A model generated the notes under the pieces. That model saw only the letters and a program-made list of their open reading frames with translations, was not told the DNA's origin and ran no database searches. 64,000 nucleotides of DNA, from positions 18,331-82,330 of the forward strand of contig JAIORB010000039.1 in assembly GCA_021108325.1 (NCBI GenBank). Direction: 5' to 3'. Position 1 is the stretch's first letter. Every line of letters starts with the position of its first letter. Positions 25,972-34,953 of this stretch are shown here, in pieces. The position numbers and the translations under genes are program-made. The stretch is from Bacteroidales bacterium (GTDB taxonomy: Bacteria > Bacteroidota > Bacteroidia > Bacteroidales > UBA12077).

Positions 25972-27009
25972 ATGAACATACTTGTTGACATTGGGCACCC
26001 TGCTCATGTTCATTTTTTTTATCCTATAATTAAACGTTTAAAAAAACAGGGTTATAACATTCTTTTAAGTATTCGAGAAAAAGATTGTTCTGTTCAGATT
26101 GCCTGTTCTTATAAGTTAAATTATATTACTAAAGGAAAAGGTTCTTATTCCTTTTTATTAAAACCCTTTTATCTGGTTCGTTCAGTACGTAAAATTTACA
26201 GCATTGCTAAAAAATTTAAACCTGATATTTTTTTAAGCTTTGCTTCTCCCTACGCGGGTCTAGTATCCCGATTATTAAATAAACCACATATTGTTTTTGA
26301 TGATACCGAACCCGATCCGGTTTTACAATGTATTTACAGAAATTTTTCGACGCAAATTATTACACCTGCTTGTTTTCAGAAAGATTTTGGTAAAAAACAC
26401 ATTAAAATCAATTCCTATAAAGAACTCGCTTATTTAAGTCCTCAGAACTTTCAAACAGATCCTGATTTCAGAAAAGAATTGGGTTTTCAAAATGATCAGG
26501 AATATATTCTGGTTCGTTTGGTTAATCATGGTGCCATGCACGATTTATTTTCTAAAAAATGGCCTTATGCCGATAAAATGCATTTTGTAGAGAGGTTAAC
26601 CAAAATTTATCCAATCGTTATTTCTTCTGAAATACCTTTACCCCAATGTCTGGAAAAATTCCGTTTCCGTTTATCCGAAGATAAATTTCTCCACGCCCTT
26701 GCTCATGCTAAAATTCTTGTTGGAGAAAGTGCCACAGTTGCAACAGAAAGTGCTATGTTGGGTGTTCCTGCCCTTTTTATAGATTATAGCACAAGAGGAT
26801 ATATAAATGAAATTGAAAAAGAGTACGGTTTAATAAAACACTTACAGCCAACAGAAAATGAATTAAAAAAAGCGGAAGATTTCATTCATCACATCATGAA
26901 AAATCCTGTAAATAAAGAATATCAACAAAACAAGCAAAAATTACTTTCGGAAAAAGATGATGTCGTTGGTTTTATGGTTGAAACCGTAAATCAAACACTA
27001 TTATCCTGA
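25972..27009 (+). CDS. DUF354 family protein (GT-B-like), copy 2
   Basis: 345 residues. It has the same landmark pattern as the copy at 16975: FKPDIFLSFASPYAGLVSRLL, FDDTEPDPV, NSYKELAYLSPQNF, LVRLVNHGAMHDL and ESATVATESAMLGVPALFIDYS. N-terminal DIGHPAHVHFFYPII is the classic DUF354 start. Probably a glycosyltransferase of the polysaccharide pathway. It stands apart from the main operon by 199 bp and is followed by the repeat-rich stretch, so it may be a later addition. Confidence 0.9.
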   Translation: MNILVDIGHPAHVHFFYPIIKRLKKQGYNILLSIREKDCSVQIACSYKLNYITKGKGSYSFLLKPFYLVRSVRKIYSIAKKFKPDIFLSFASPYAGLVSRLLNKPHIVFDDTEPDPVLQCIYRNFSTQIITPACFQKDFGKKHIKINSYKELAYLSPQNFQTDPDFRKELGFQNDQEYILVRLVNHGAMHDLFSKKWPYADKMHFVERLTKIYPIVISSEIPLPQCLEKFRFRLSEDKFLHALAHAKILVGESATVATESAMLGVPALFIDYSTRGYINEIEKEYGLIKHLQPTENELKKAEDFIHHIMKNPVNKEYQQNKQKLLSEKDDVVGFMVETVNQTLLS

Positions 27010-27123
27010 GTGAGATTTAGTGTTCTAGGCATCTCTATTGTAAAATAGAAAAAATAGTAATTGTAAAAAACACATTGCTACTATCCAAATTAAGTAAAAA
27101 TCTGTCAAGCTATTTTAGGGAAT

Positions 27124-27441
27124 TACAACTTCGAAAGTCATTTGACATACATTGAAACTTATTCAGCACAGTTAGAAACTCATTCAGCATACATAGACAA
27201 CAATTCAGCGCAGTTAGAAGCTTCTTCAGCACAGTGGGAAGCTTGTTTTGCATCGTGGGGACAATGTTTTACAGAACGTGAAGAACTCTTCTTGGCCTGC
27301 CCTGAACTTGTCGAAGGGAACGGCGAAGCCCTCACTGAAAGTAATAATGTTCACATTTCATCCTCAGCGCTGGACAGATAAGCCGTTTCCGTGGGTAAAA
27401 GAACTGGTTTTGCAGAATGTGAAGAATGTAGTTAAGTATTT
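27124..27441. repeat. 21-bp tandem array A with conserved ~200-bp tail
   Basis: 27124-27243 is built from diverged 21-bp units that share the pattern ..TTYRRCAYA.TT.GAAA. ; it reads as heptads (for example SAQLETH) on the + strand. The tail (27244-27441) includes CCCTGAACTTGTCGAAGGG and is nearly identical to the tail at 27571. Frames of 60-80 codons cross it but have no known domain. The same arrangement occurs three times between 27124 and 30290. Confidence 0.8.
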
Positions 27442-27496
27442 TATGGTAAAAAAAATTATTGGTTAAGGTTAATTTACTAAACAGGCTCATTAAATC

Positions 27497-27775
27497 ATAG
27501 AAAGTCGTTTGACATACTTCGAAAAGAGTTTGACACACATTGAAGCTTATTCAGCACAGTTAGAAACTCATTTTGCATTGTGGGGACAATGTTTTACAGA
27601 ACGTGAAGAACTCTTCTTGGCCTGCCCTGAACTTGTCGAAGGGAACGGCGAAGCCCTCACTGAAAGTAATAATGTTCACATTTCATCCTCAGCGCTGGAC
27701 AGACAAACCGGTTTTGTGGGTAAAGGAATTGGTTTTGCAAAATGTAAAGAATATAGTTAAGTATTATTTGAATAA
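27497..27775. repeat. 21-bp tandem array B with conserved tail
   Basis: A shorter array (about 3-4 units, 27497-27570) followed by the same tail as array A (27571-27765); the first ~150 tail bases differ only at a few places from copy A. It ends TGAATAAAATAAG, as array C does. It lies directly upstream of the AbiE promoter region. 27776-27885 shows no gene. Confidence 0.8.
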
Positions 27776-27885
27776 AATAAGACCATTATAGTTTTGAGCT
27801 ATTAGTTTCGGATTTTTTCAATTTGCAACCAATCCACAGCAAAAACATACAGTTTAAAATAATCAAAATAGTTTAATATTATTAT

Positions 27886-27893
27886 TATATTTG
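27886..27893 (+). promoter_or_regulatory. -7 element TATATTTG of the abiE genes
   Basis: TATATTTG matches the Bacteroidota TAnnTTTG consensus. It ends only 4 bases before the ATG at 27898, so transcription should start at or next to the start codon, giving a leaderless or nearly leaderless mRNA. No good -33 TTTG is visible at 18-20 bp upstream. Confidence 0.6.
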
Positions 27894-27897
27894 TACT

Positions 27898-28659
27898 ATG
27901 AGTACAAGTTCCGGCATCAAAATAAACCACCTGTTTCAACAGCATCCACAAGGTACTGTTTTATTATCATCGTGGCTTGTAAATCAAGGCTATTCCCACG
28001 ATCTACAACATAGATATTTAAAAAGTGGATGGCTAACATCATTAGGTTATGGTGCTATGAAAAGAACCGGTGATACTATTAATTTAAACGGCGCTTTATA
28101 TAGTTTACAGTCACAAGCAGAAAAAAATATTCATATTGGAGGGCGCACTGCTTTGGGTTTGCAAGGTTTGTCACATTATTTGGAATTGTATCAAAAAGAG
28201 ACATTACTTTTTGCACCAGGTGGCACCAACCTGCCTTTTTGGTTTAAAAAAATAGACTGGGAAACCAAACCGGTATTGATACATACTTCAATGCTTAATC
28301 CAAACATTGGGTTAATAAAATTTAATGAAAAAACATTTTCCATTAAAATATCTGGCCCTGCCAGGGCAATATTGGAATGTCTGGAACTTGTACCAAAAAG
28401 ATTTGATTTACAGGAAGCCTGGCAAATCATGGAAGGATTATCTGCACTAAATCCGAAAAACGTTCAGGAAATTCTGGAACATTGTAATTCGGTAAAAGCC
28501 TTACGTTTGTTTCTTTTTATGGCCGAAAAAGCCAATCATTCCTGGTTTAAATATTTGAATGTCGGGCATCTAAATCTTGGAAAAGGAAAAAGAAGTATTG
28601 TTCCAAATGGTATTTACATTCCTAAATATAAAATTACTGTGCCGAAAGAACTCTCATGA
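27898..28659 (+). CDS. abiEi: AbiEi-like antitoxin (type IV toxin-antitoxin)
   Basis: 253 residues. The N-terminal ~90 residues form a winged-helix unit (VLLSSWLVNQGYSHDLQHRYLKSGWLTSLGYGAM). The rest matches the AbiEi_3 region (NIHIGGRTALGLQGLSHYL; SGPARAILECLELVP). The protein represses the operon and counters the AbiEii toxin without a stable toxin-antitoxin complex in known systems. It overlaps the toxin gene by 4 bp (ATGA). The pair sits between repeat arrays B and C. AbiE systems are known to protect against phage by abortive infection. Confidence 0.9.
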   Translation: MSTSSGIKINHLFQQHPQGTVLLSSWLVNQGYSHDLQHRYLKSGWLTSLGYGAMKRTGDTINLNGALYSLQSQAEKNIHIGGRTALGLQGLSHYLELYQKETLLFAPGGTNLPFWFKKIDWETKPVLIHTSMLNPNIGLIKFNEKTFSIKISGPARAILECLELVPKRFDLQEAWQIMEGLSALNPKNVQEILEHCNSVKALRLFLFMAEKANHSWFKYLNVGHLNLGKGKRSIVPNGIYIPKYKITVPKELS

Positions 28660-29570
28660 TAAATAAGCAATATTATAAGCAAGTTGAACTATTGCTAAGA
28701 ATTTTACCCGTTATTGCACAAGAGAAAGACATTGCTTTACATGGAGGTACTGCAATTAATCTCTTTTATTTTGATATACCTCGCTTATCTGTTGATATTG
28801 ACTTGACATTTTTGCCGTTTAGTACACGGGATAAAGACCTGGCACAAATAGTAACAATTTTAAATCGTTTAAAAAGCCAACTTCTAAAAACAATCCCGGG
28901 AATAAATATCAAAGAACCAAAATCTGATGAAACAGAGTATAAATTATTTTGTTCACTTAATAACACTGAAATAAAAATAGAAGTTAATACCATTAATCGC
29001 GGTATTTATCAAAAAACTAATTTACTACCTTTAAGTAATGCTGCACAAAAGCGGTTTAACATGTTCTGTGAAATACAGATAGTATCTTTAGGTCAACTTT
29101 TTGGTGGAAAGATAGTTGCAGCCCTTGATCGACAGCATCCACGCGATTTATTTGATGTAAAAAAAATGTTGGATACCTTTGGATATCCCCCTGAAATCAA
29201 TAAAGGTTTTATTTTTTGCTTACTGAGTAGCAAACGTCCGATTCATGAAATTCTAAATCCTTCTTTTCTTAATCATGAAGCAACACTTAATAGTCAATTT
29301 AGTGGGATGACAAAAGAAAAGTTTACTTATGATATGTATGAAAACACAAGGGTTCAATTGGTAAAAACTGTGAAAAATAATATTTCATCAAAGATAGCTG
29401 AACTGATAATAAGCTTCTCAGAAGGTAAACAAAAATGGGATATATTTAATTTTGAAGTATTTCCAGGCATAAAATGGAAACTCATGAATATTAAAAAACT
29501 TAAAGAACAAAATCCCGAAAAACATAGTAAACAAATACTTGAACTTAAAAAAGTTTTAAAAAACATTTGA
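28656..29570 (+). CDS. abiEii: AbiEii-like nucleotidyltransferase toxin
   Basis: 304 residues. The nucleotidyltransferase core is LHGGTAINLF (~28-37) with RLSVDIDLTFLP (D47 and D49 as metal ligands). Later segments GGKIVAALDRQHPRDLFDVKKML match the DUF1814/AbiEii family. Known AbiEii-type toxins add nucleotides to tRNA acceptor ends and block translation. The stop codon (TGA, 29568-29570) falls in the first unit of repeat array C, which suggests that the array was present when the gene arrived or has grown up to it. Confidence 0.92.
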   Translation: MINKQYYKQVELLLRILPVIAQEKDIALHGGTAINLFYFDIPRLSVDIDLTFLPFSTRDKDLAQIVTILNRLKSQLLKTIPGINIKEPKSDETEYKLFCSLNNTEIKIEVNTINRGIYQKTNLLPLSNAAQKRFNMFCEIQIVSLGQLFGGKIVAALDRQHPRDLFDVKKMLDTFGYPPEINKGFIFCLLSSKRPIHEILNPSFLNHEATLNSQFSGMTKEKFTYDMYENTRVQLVKTVKNNISSKIAELIISFSEGKQKWDIFNFEVFPGIKWKLMNIKKLKEQNPEKHSKQILELKKVLKNI

Positions 29571-30290
29571 CACAGTTCGAAGTTCATTTGACATACATTG
29601 AAAAGCATTTGACATACTTCGAAAAGAGTTTGACACACATTGAAGTTTATTCAGCATAGTTAGAAACTCATTCAGCACACTTCGAAAAGCATTTGACATA
29701 GTTCGAAGCTCATTCAGCACACTTCGAAGCTCATTTGACACACATTGAAAAGTATTTGGCATAGTTCGAAGGTCATTTGACATACATTGAAAAGCATTTG
29801 ACATACTTCGAAAGTCATCCGACACAGTTAGAAAGAAGCTCGGCACACTTCGAAGCTCATTTGACACACATTGAAAAGCATTTGACATACTTCGAAGGTC
29901 ATTTGACATACTTCGAAAAGAGTTTGACACACATGGAAGTTTATTCAGCATAGTTAGAAACTCATTCAGCATACATAAACAACAATTCAGCGCAGTTAGA
30001 AGCTTCTTCAGCACAGTGGGGAACTTGTTTTGTATCGTGGGGATAATGTTTTACGGAACGCGAAGAACTCTTCTCATAGCCTGCCCCGATTCTTTCGGGG
30101 ACCGAAGGGAACGGCGAAGCCCTCACTGAAAGTAATAATGTTTACGTTTCATCCTCAGCGCTGGACAGATAAGCCGTTTCCGTGGGTAAAGGAGTTGGTT
30201 TTGCAAAATGTGAAGAACTTTTCTCATAGCCTGCTCCGATTCATCGGAGACCAAAGGGAGTAATATTGTGAAGTATTTCCTGAATAAAAT
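29564..30290. repeat. 21-bp tandem array C (long) with conserved tail
   Basis: 29564-30024 holds about 22 diverged 21-bp units with forms such as TTTGACATACTTCGAAAAG and TTCAGCACACTTCGAAGCT. The tail (30025-30290) is the same as in arrays A and B apart from a changed hairpin (CCCCGATTCTTTCGGGG). Units are in register for heptads on both strands: the minus strand is open for 152 codons (SNAFQCM-like heptads), while the + strand has amber stops. No known protein domain is present. Nothing like CRISPR (no constant repeat, no spacers). Confidence 0.85.
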
Positions 30291-30554
30291 AAGGGGTTGA
30301 AGATAAAAGAACAAAGTTTGACCGCCGACTTGCCTGCCTTTGGCATGGCTTGACTGCCTTTGGCAGTAGGAGGTGAAAAAGTAAAAAGATAAAAGGGCGA
30401 GCGTAAGAAAAAAGGGAAAACAAGACTGTGAGAAAGGGTGAGGGGTAAAAAGACAACCGTGCCTGCCGCCTTCCTGCCGGCTAGGTAGGGCAGGCAGAAA
30501 GTAAAAAGATAAAAGTGAAAGATGAAAACGTTTTTATTTTTTTACAAAAATGCG
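30291..30554. other. Low-complexity spacer with small palindromes
   Basis: Purine-rich text with repeated 'gtaaaaagataaaa' phrases and partial palindromes (TGCCTTTGGCA; CCTGCCGGCTAGGTAGGGCAGG). No gene is supported. It appears to be debris of dispersed repeats lying between array C and the ATPase promoter. Confidence 0.6.
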
Positions 30555-30562
30555 TATATTTG
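30555..30562 (+). promoter_or_regulatory. -7 element TATATTTG of the DUF4143 ATPase gene
   Basis: TATATTTG matches TAnnTTTG and ends 18 bases before the ATG at 30581, leaving a very short leader. Upstream is a T-rich run rather than a clear TTTG -33 box. Confidence 0.55.
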
Positions 30563-30580
30563 TAATAATATATTTACACA

Positions 30581-31765
30581 ATGTTTAGTCGAGAATTATT
30601 TTATACCATATTACCCCAGTTGCAGCATAAAAATGCAATTGTAATAACTGGTATGCGACAGGTGGGTAAAACAACACTAATGCAACAACTCGCTAAAGCA
30701 TGGAAGGGTAAGTTTGTTTGGTATGATTTTGATAATCCTCTGGATCATCTTTTGTTTGAGAATATTGATTACAAGGCAATTTTTGAAGATTTGCAACGTG
30801 CAACAGGAGTTAAAAAAGGGGAAAGATTCCTGGTTTGTATTGATGAAATTCAGAATTTTCCTGAAATCACTAAAATAATTAAATATTTGATTGATCATTA
30901 TGCTGTTAAGTTTATTGTAACCGGTTCTTCTAACTATTACCTCCGTAATCTTTTTCCTGAATCATTAAGTGGAAGAAAGTTTTTATTTATACTTCACCCT
31001 TTAAGTTACAGGGAATATCTATATTTTAACAATCGTTTGTCTGAAAATGAACTTCAGCCAAATCCCGAAGAAGTATTTAAAAACCATAGCCCGGCTGCAG
31101 TTCACAAACGCAAAGACTTATTCGAACAATATATGGAATATGGAGGATTTCCGGAAGTGGCTCTCACAAAAAATTGTGAAACAAAAAAACTAATTCTAAA
31201 GAATATTTTTGCTTCCTTTTTTGAAAAAGACATCAAAGTTTTTAGCGAGCTTAAAGATGTAAAAGAACTCCGCGACCTGATCATTTTACTGGGTCCTCGT
31301 AATGGGAATATATTAGATGTAACCCGTCTTTCATCAGAGTTGGGAATAAATCGTGTAAAAGCTTATAATTATCTGGAATTTCTTGAAGGAACTTTTTTTC
31401 TTCGTCTAATACCAAAATTTACTCACAGTATTGATCGCAGTGTAGCAGGTGGTAAAAAAGTGTATTTTTCAGATACAGGAATTTTGAACCTTATAACAAA
31501 AACAAGCCCGGGTCAACTACTTGAAACTACCGTTGCTAATCAATTACAACACTACGGTAATATTTCCTATTTTAATAAAAGAAATACCGCTGAGATTGAT
31601 TTTATTCTCAATAAAGAAATTGCCTTTGAAGTAAAACAAAAAGCTATTGAACCCGATTTACATAAACTTAAAAAACTTGCACAGAATCTCAACATCCAAA
31701 AACATTATATTGTAAGCAATACTCCAAGCAATTTGGCTAATGTTGTATATCCCTGGTTTTTTTAA
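30581..31765 (+). CDS. AAA ATPase with C-terminal DUF4143 nuclease-like domain
   Basis: 394 residues. Walker A is TGMRQVGKTTL (~23-33) and Walker B is LVCIDEIQNF (~84-93); sensor-like VTGSSNYYL follows. The C-terminal DUF4143 part has a winged-helix stretch (VTRLSSELGINRVKAYNYLEFLEG) and a PD-(D/E)xK-like pattern (AEIDFILNKE...FEVKQKA, ~335-350). The family is abundant in Bacteroidota and archaea, often in accessory regions, and has no settled role; nuclease-linked defence or toxin function is often proposed. It is a monocistronic gene between repeat stretches. Confidence 0.9.
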   Translation: MFSRELFYTILPQLQHKNAIVITGMRQVGKTTLMQQLAKAWKGKFVWYDFDNPLDHLLFENIDYKAIFEDLQRATGVKKGERFLVCIDEIQNFPEITKIIKYLIDHYAVKFIVTGSSNYYLRNLFPESLSGRKFLFILHPLSYREYLYFNNRLSENELQPNPEEVFKNHSPAAVHKRKDLFEQYMEYGGFPEVALTKNCETKKLILKNIFASFFEKDIKVFSELKDVKELRDLIILLGPRNGNILDVTRLSSELGINRVKAYNYLEFLEGTFFLRLIPKFTHSIDRSVAGGKKVYFSDTGILNLITKTSPGQLLETTVANQLQHYGNISYFNKRNTAEIDFILNKEIAFEVKQKAIEPDLHKLKKLAQNLNIQKHYIVSNTPSNLANVVYPWFF

Positions 31766-32169
31766 TTCTAATTTGGTATCAACAAGAACGTCAAAAACTC
31801 TTTTCATGGCCTGCCCTGAATTCTTTCGGGGACCGAAGGGAGTGGCGAAGCCCTCACTGAAAGACCTGCCCTGAACTTGTCGAAGGGAATAACAAAAGGA
31901 CAGCGGTGGAAAGTTCAAAGGAAAAAGATAAAAGGGCTGGTCCCTTTAGAGCCTGTCTCGCCGACAGCGGGAGATAAAAGGAAACAAGACAAAAGTGAAA
32001 AGGGAGATTGGGAGAAAGGATGAAACAGCAGTATGCAATAATCTATTTACTAATTTACGAGTTAACCGTTTTACGATTCTATCAATAAACTAGTTAACTT
32101 ATAAACGATTTAACTTATAAATTCTTAACTTTAAACCAACAACTTGGAACTTTTATTTAAAACTAAATC
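31766..32169. other. Gene-free spacer with dispersed palindromes
   Basis: 31797-31890 holds pieces of the tail motif found at arrays A-C, including a TTCTTTCGGGGACCGAAGGG hairpin, GGCGAAGCCCTCACTGAAAG and CCCTGAACTTGTCGAAGGG. The rest is low-complexity (repeated 'gataaaaggg' and 'aacttataaac' phrases). No gene and no consensus promoter are evident. Confidence 0.6.
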
Positions 32170-32493
32170 ATGCGTTTATATCCTGATGAAATAGATGCTT
32201 TAAAATTTGCACTCAACGGAATCAATGATGATATTTTCATATTTGGCTCACGTGTTGACAATACAAAAAAGGGAGGCGATATTGATTTACTGATTTTTTC
32301 AGCTATTCCGGGTTATAAACTATCTTTAAAAATAAAACAACGTTTCTTTTCAAAATGTGAAGAAAAATTGGATGTAATCATCATTAATCCCGATAAAATG
32401 ACAAAAGAACAACATGCTTTTGTTAATTCAATAAATAAAATAAAACTAGATATCAATGACGAGCAATTTACAAATACTGGCAAAGCAAAATAA
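32170..32493 (+). CDS. mntA: MNT-type nucleotidyltransferase antitoxin (MntA-like)
   Basis: 107 residues. The minimal nucleotidyltransferase motif is FIFGSRVDNTKKGGDIDLLIF (GSR at 26-28, D37 and D39), and a third acidic position is in KLDVIII. In known MNT/HepT pairs this protein AMPylates the toxin and so neutralises it. It overlaps the toxin gene by 38 bp in another frame, typical of coupled pairs. It should be cytoplasmic. Confidence 0.88.
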   Translation: MRLYPDEIDALKFALNGINDDIFIFGSRVDNTKKGGDIDLLIFSAIPGYKLSLKIKQRFFSKCEEKLDVIIINPDKMTKEQHAFVNSINKIKLDINDEQFTNTGKAK

Positions 32494-32890
32494 AGAAAAA
32501 GTAAAATCTTCTGTTATGTTAGTAGAAGCATCCCTTTCCCGTGTTAAACAATTTGATCCGTCTACTAATTATTCTGCTATCGAACTCGAACCTTTTGACG
32601 CACTATGTGATCGCTTTGTCAGGGCAGTTGAAGTTAGCATTCAGTTTTTTAAAACATACGAAAAACTTAAAGAAGCTATCATATCTGATAACTTTAGGGA
32701 TTTATTATTAAAGATGGAAAAGTGGAAACTTATTTCTGAAATGCCGGTATGGTTTGAAATGCGCGATGTAAGAAACCGTGTTGTACATGACTATTTACCC
32801 GAACAACGAAAAAATATGTATGATGATATTATAAACAGATTCAGTAATGAACTTATACATACAAAAGGAAAAATAGAAAAGCTTTTATAA
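32456..32890 (+). CDS. hepT: HepT-like toxin
   Basis: 144 residues, mostly helical. The HEPN-type active motif RNRVVHDYL (R106-L114; R108/H111 as the R-x-x-H core, then a Tyr) matches HepT. HepT toxins are HEPN RNases or become modified at the Tyr by MntA. The start at 32456 lies within the antitoxin gene. The N-terminal ~35 residues are less conserved, and a later start is possible. The motif and partner make the call firm. Confidence 0.85.
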   Translation: MTSNLQILAKQNKEKVKSSVMLVEASLSRVKQFDPSTNYSAIELEPFDALCDRFVRAVEVSIQFFKTYEKLKEAIISDNFRDLLLKMEKWKLISEMPVWFEMRDVRNRVVHDYLPEQRKNMYDDIINRFSNELIHTKGKIEKLL

Positions 32891-33178
32891 GTAAAAAGGA
32901 AGATAAGTGATACTCAATGCGCTCAGCAGCTTAGTTGGGAAGTTGAGAAAGAGTGAAAAATTAAAATTACGAAAGCTCGCGGCTTGACGCTTTTTTACAA
33001 TAAACAAATTATCAAATATCAGCAAACAACCAAGAGCTAAAGGCTAACAGCTCATTACTAAAAACCATCGATTAATAACTATCGACTAAAAATAAATTCT
33101 TAACTTTAAATTTATTAAGGCCATCAAATGATGAAACTTTGAACTTTGAACTTTGAACCAGAAACCAGAAACTAAAAT
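32891..33178. other. Low-complexity spacer before the sugar transferase gene
   Basis: Contains short phrase repeats, such as 'ctttgaa' three times in a row (33137-33157) and 'ccagaaa' twice just before the start codon, similar in style to the spacers at 1126 and 6122. No gene is evident. Such self-repeating leaders before polysaccharide genes recur three times in the window. Confidence 0.5.
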
Positions 33179-34717
33179 ATGAATCGTCGTTCGTTATTTA
33201 TAAATACTTTTTTTGATATCCTTGCACTATTTGTTGCATTCTTTATCATGATATGGATTAAGCCGGCAACAAAACGGGTCTATTTGCCTAATTATATTAT
33301 TCCTTTCCTCATTTTTGCATTTACCTGGGTTATTGTTTCCTTATTAACTCGAAAATATTCTGCCCCCGAACGCTTAAAGTTAAGTCGCGCCGTTCTGCAT
33401 ATAATAATTATCAACCTTTTAATAACCGGAATTGCAGCAATTTTAATGTTTATGTCAAGATCCGAGTTTTTTTCGCGGTTGGTTTTTGGTGGGATTATTA
33501 TTTTAACCACACTTATCGAAATATTTTTTGCTTTTTGCGATTATTATATCTGTAATGCTAAAACAGGAGCCGATTCTTCAAAAGTATTTGAAGCCTATCA
33601 GCGTATTGCAGGGCGTCGTACTGAAGTTCCTGTCTCGGAGCTTTATCCCAAAGAATTTATTCTCGAGCCCGTACCCGAAAATATTAAAGAAACCATTGTC
33701 GAGGAATCCAGCCTGGAGGTTTTTCAATTTATTTCTGAAAATATCGATCTTAATATTCCTGATTATTCCATACTTTCAACAACAACACAATTTAATATTG
33801 ATAAACTTCAGGAAAATATCTATTTGAAAATTGTTAATCTTAAACGAATCAATGATATTCGATTTATAAATAAGTTTTTCGAGTCAGTTAACCGTAAACT
33901 TATCGATAAAGGATTTTTTATCGGATGTGTCGAGACCAAAGATCAACGTAAACAAAGATTGTTAAAAAAATATCCTCCTGTATTAAACCGGATTTATTAT
34001 TTATTTGATTTTATTATTAAGCGGATATTTCCAAAATTTAATCTTACAAAACGTATTTACTTTTTTCTTACACGTGGCGAAAACAGGGTGGTATCTAAGG
34101 CCGAAACTTTTGGCCGTTTATATTCCTGCGGATTTCGGATAGTAAATGAAAAAGAAATTCGCGGATTGCTCTATTTTGTAGCCACAAAAACCCGGGAACC
34201 TTTTTTCGATATGGAACCAACTTACGGTCCGCTGGTAAAACTAAGACGTATAGGTAAAAACGGGAAAATTATTAACGTTTACAAATTACGAACCATGCAT
34301 CCCTATGCAGAATATTTGCAGGAGTATGTGTATGATAAATCTGATTTACAAGAAGGGGGTAAATTTAAAGATGATTTCAGGATAACTACCATAGGAAAAA
34401 TTTTCAGAAAATTCTGGATTGATGAATTACCGATGCTCATTAATTATTTCAGGAAAGAAATGAAACTGGTTGGTGTTCGCCCTTTAAGTGAACATTATTT
34501 TAGTTTGTATAGCAAAGAATTACAAGAAAAAAGAATAAAAACAAAACCCGGTCTCATCCCTCCTTTTTATGTTGATATGCCAAAAACTATAGAAGAAATA
34601 CAAGCATCAGAATTAAAATACCTGGAAGCATATGAAAAACACCCTCTTCTAACCGACTGGAAATATTTCTGGAAAGCTGTGTGGAATATATTGTTCCGGA
34701 AAGCCCGTAGTTCTTAA
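33179..34717 (+). CDS. Membrane-bound initiating sugar transferase (bacterial sugar transferase family)
   Basis: 512 residues. Four hydrophobic helices cover ~8-118, a soluble mid-part runs ~140-320, and the C-terminal PF02397-type catalytic domain has VYKLRTMHPYA (~367), WIDELPMLINYFRKEM (~414) and LVGVRPLSEHY (~430), ending with KPGLIPPFYVDMP. Such enzymes transfer a sugar phosphate to undecaprenyl phosphate and start the repeat unit. The long mid-part is a variant common in Bacteroidota. It stands apart from the main operon, beyond the toxin-type insertion region, and should serve the same polysaccharide. Confidence 0.88.
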   Translation: MNRRSLFINTFFDILALFVAFFIMIWIKPATKRVYLPNYIIPFLIFAFTWVIVSLLTRKYSAPERLKLSRAVLHIIIINLLITGIAAILMFMSRSEFFSRLVFGGIIILTTLIEIFFAFCDYYICNAKTGADSSKVFEAYQRIAGRRTEVPVSELYPKEFILEPVPENIKETIVEESSLEVFQFISENIDLNIPDYSILSTTTQFNIDKLQENIYLKIVNLKRINDIRFINKFFESVNRKLIDKGFFIGCVETKDQRKQRLLKKYPPVLNRIYYLFDFIIKRIFPKFNLTKRIYFFLTRGENRVVSKAETFGRLYSCGFRIVNEKEIRGLLYFVATKTREPFFDMEPTYGPLVKLRRIGKNGKIINVYKLRTMHPYAEYLQEYVYDKSDLQEGGKFKDDFRITTIGKIFRKFWIDELPMLINYFRKEMKLVGVRPLSEHYFSLYSKELQEKRIKTKPGLIPPFYVDMPKTIEEIQASELKYLEAYEKHPLLTDWKYFWKAVWNILFRKARSS

Positions 34718-34740
34718 GTTATAAAAACAGTAGAACCAAT

Positions 34741-34817
34741 TGTCATTCCCCGCTTGACAGAGAATCTTAATAATGAAATACAATAAAATAAGATTTCCGA
34801 TCGAGTCGGAAATGACA
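34741..34817. mobile_element. Miniature hairpin-ended element M1 (77 bp, no gene)
   Basis: Begins TGTCATTCCCCGCTTGACAG and ends in the inverted form ...TCCGATCGAGTCGGAAATGACA. Each end folds into its own hairpin; the AT-rich spacer between is ~23 bp. The ends match those of the GIY-YIG element at 34954 and of M2 and M4. Confidence 0.85.
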
Positions 34818-34839
34818 CAAAAAGAATAAATAATACCAT

Positions 34840-34936
34840 TGTCATTCCCGTGAACTTTTTTCATGAGTGAAACGAGTAAAACGGGAATCTGAATATTTTA
34901 CAATAAAAAAGATTCCGCATCAAGTGCGGAATGACA
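34840..34936. mobile_element. Miniature hairpin-ended element M2 (97 bp, no gene)
   Basis: Starts TGTCATTCCCGTGAAC, with a long-loop left hairpin (ATTCCCGT pairs with ACGGGAAT). It ends AGATTCCGCATCAAGTGCGG then AATGACA, where TTCCGCA pairs with TGCGGAA around TCAAG. The right stem differs from M1 and M3 at paired positions, keeping the fold. It lies 22 bp after M1 and 17 bp before M3. Confidence 0.85.
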
Positions 34937-34953
34937 AAAGGCAACAATAGAAA

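Noticed and set aside
27142..27791. Short + strand frames of 70-83 codons in arrays A and B
   Set aside because: They consist of repeat units and the tail, have no domain, and lack a promoter. The CPELVEG phrase is the translation of a dispersed palindrome.
29556..30014. 152-codon minus-strand frame with heptads (SNAFQCM-type)
   Set aside because: It follows from the 21-bp period of array C. It starts without a visible ribosome site or promoter, and the equivalent arrays A and B do not keep a matching frame.
29564..30024. CRISPR array
   Set aside because: Units are contiguous and diverged; there are no constant repeats with unique spacers and no cas genes.
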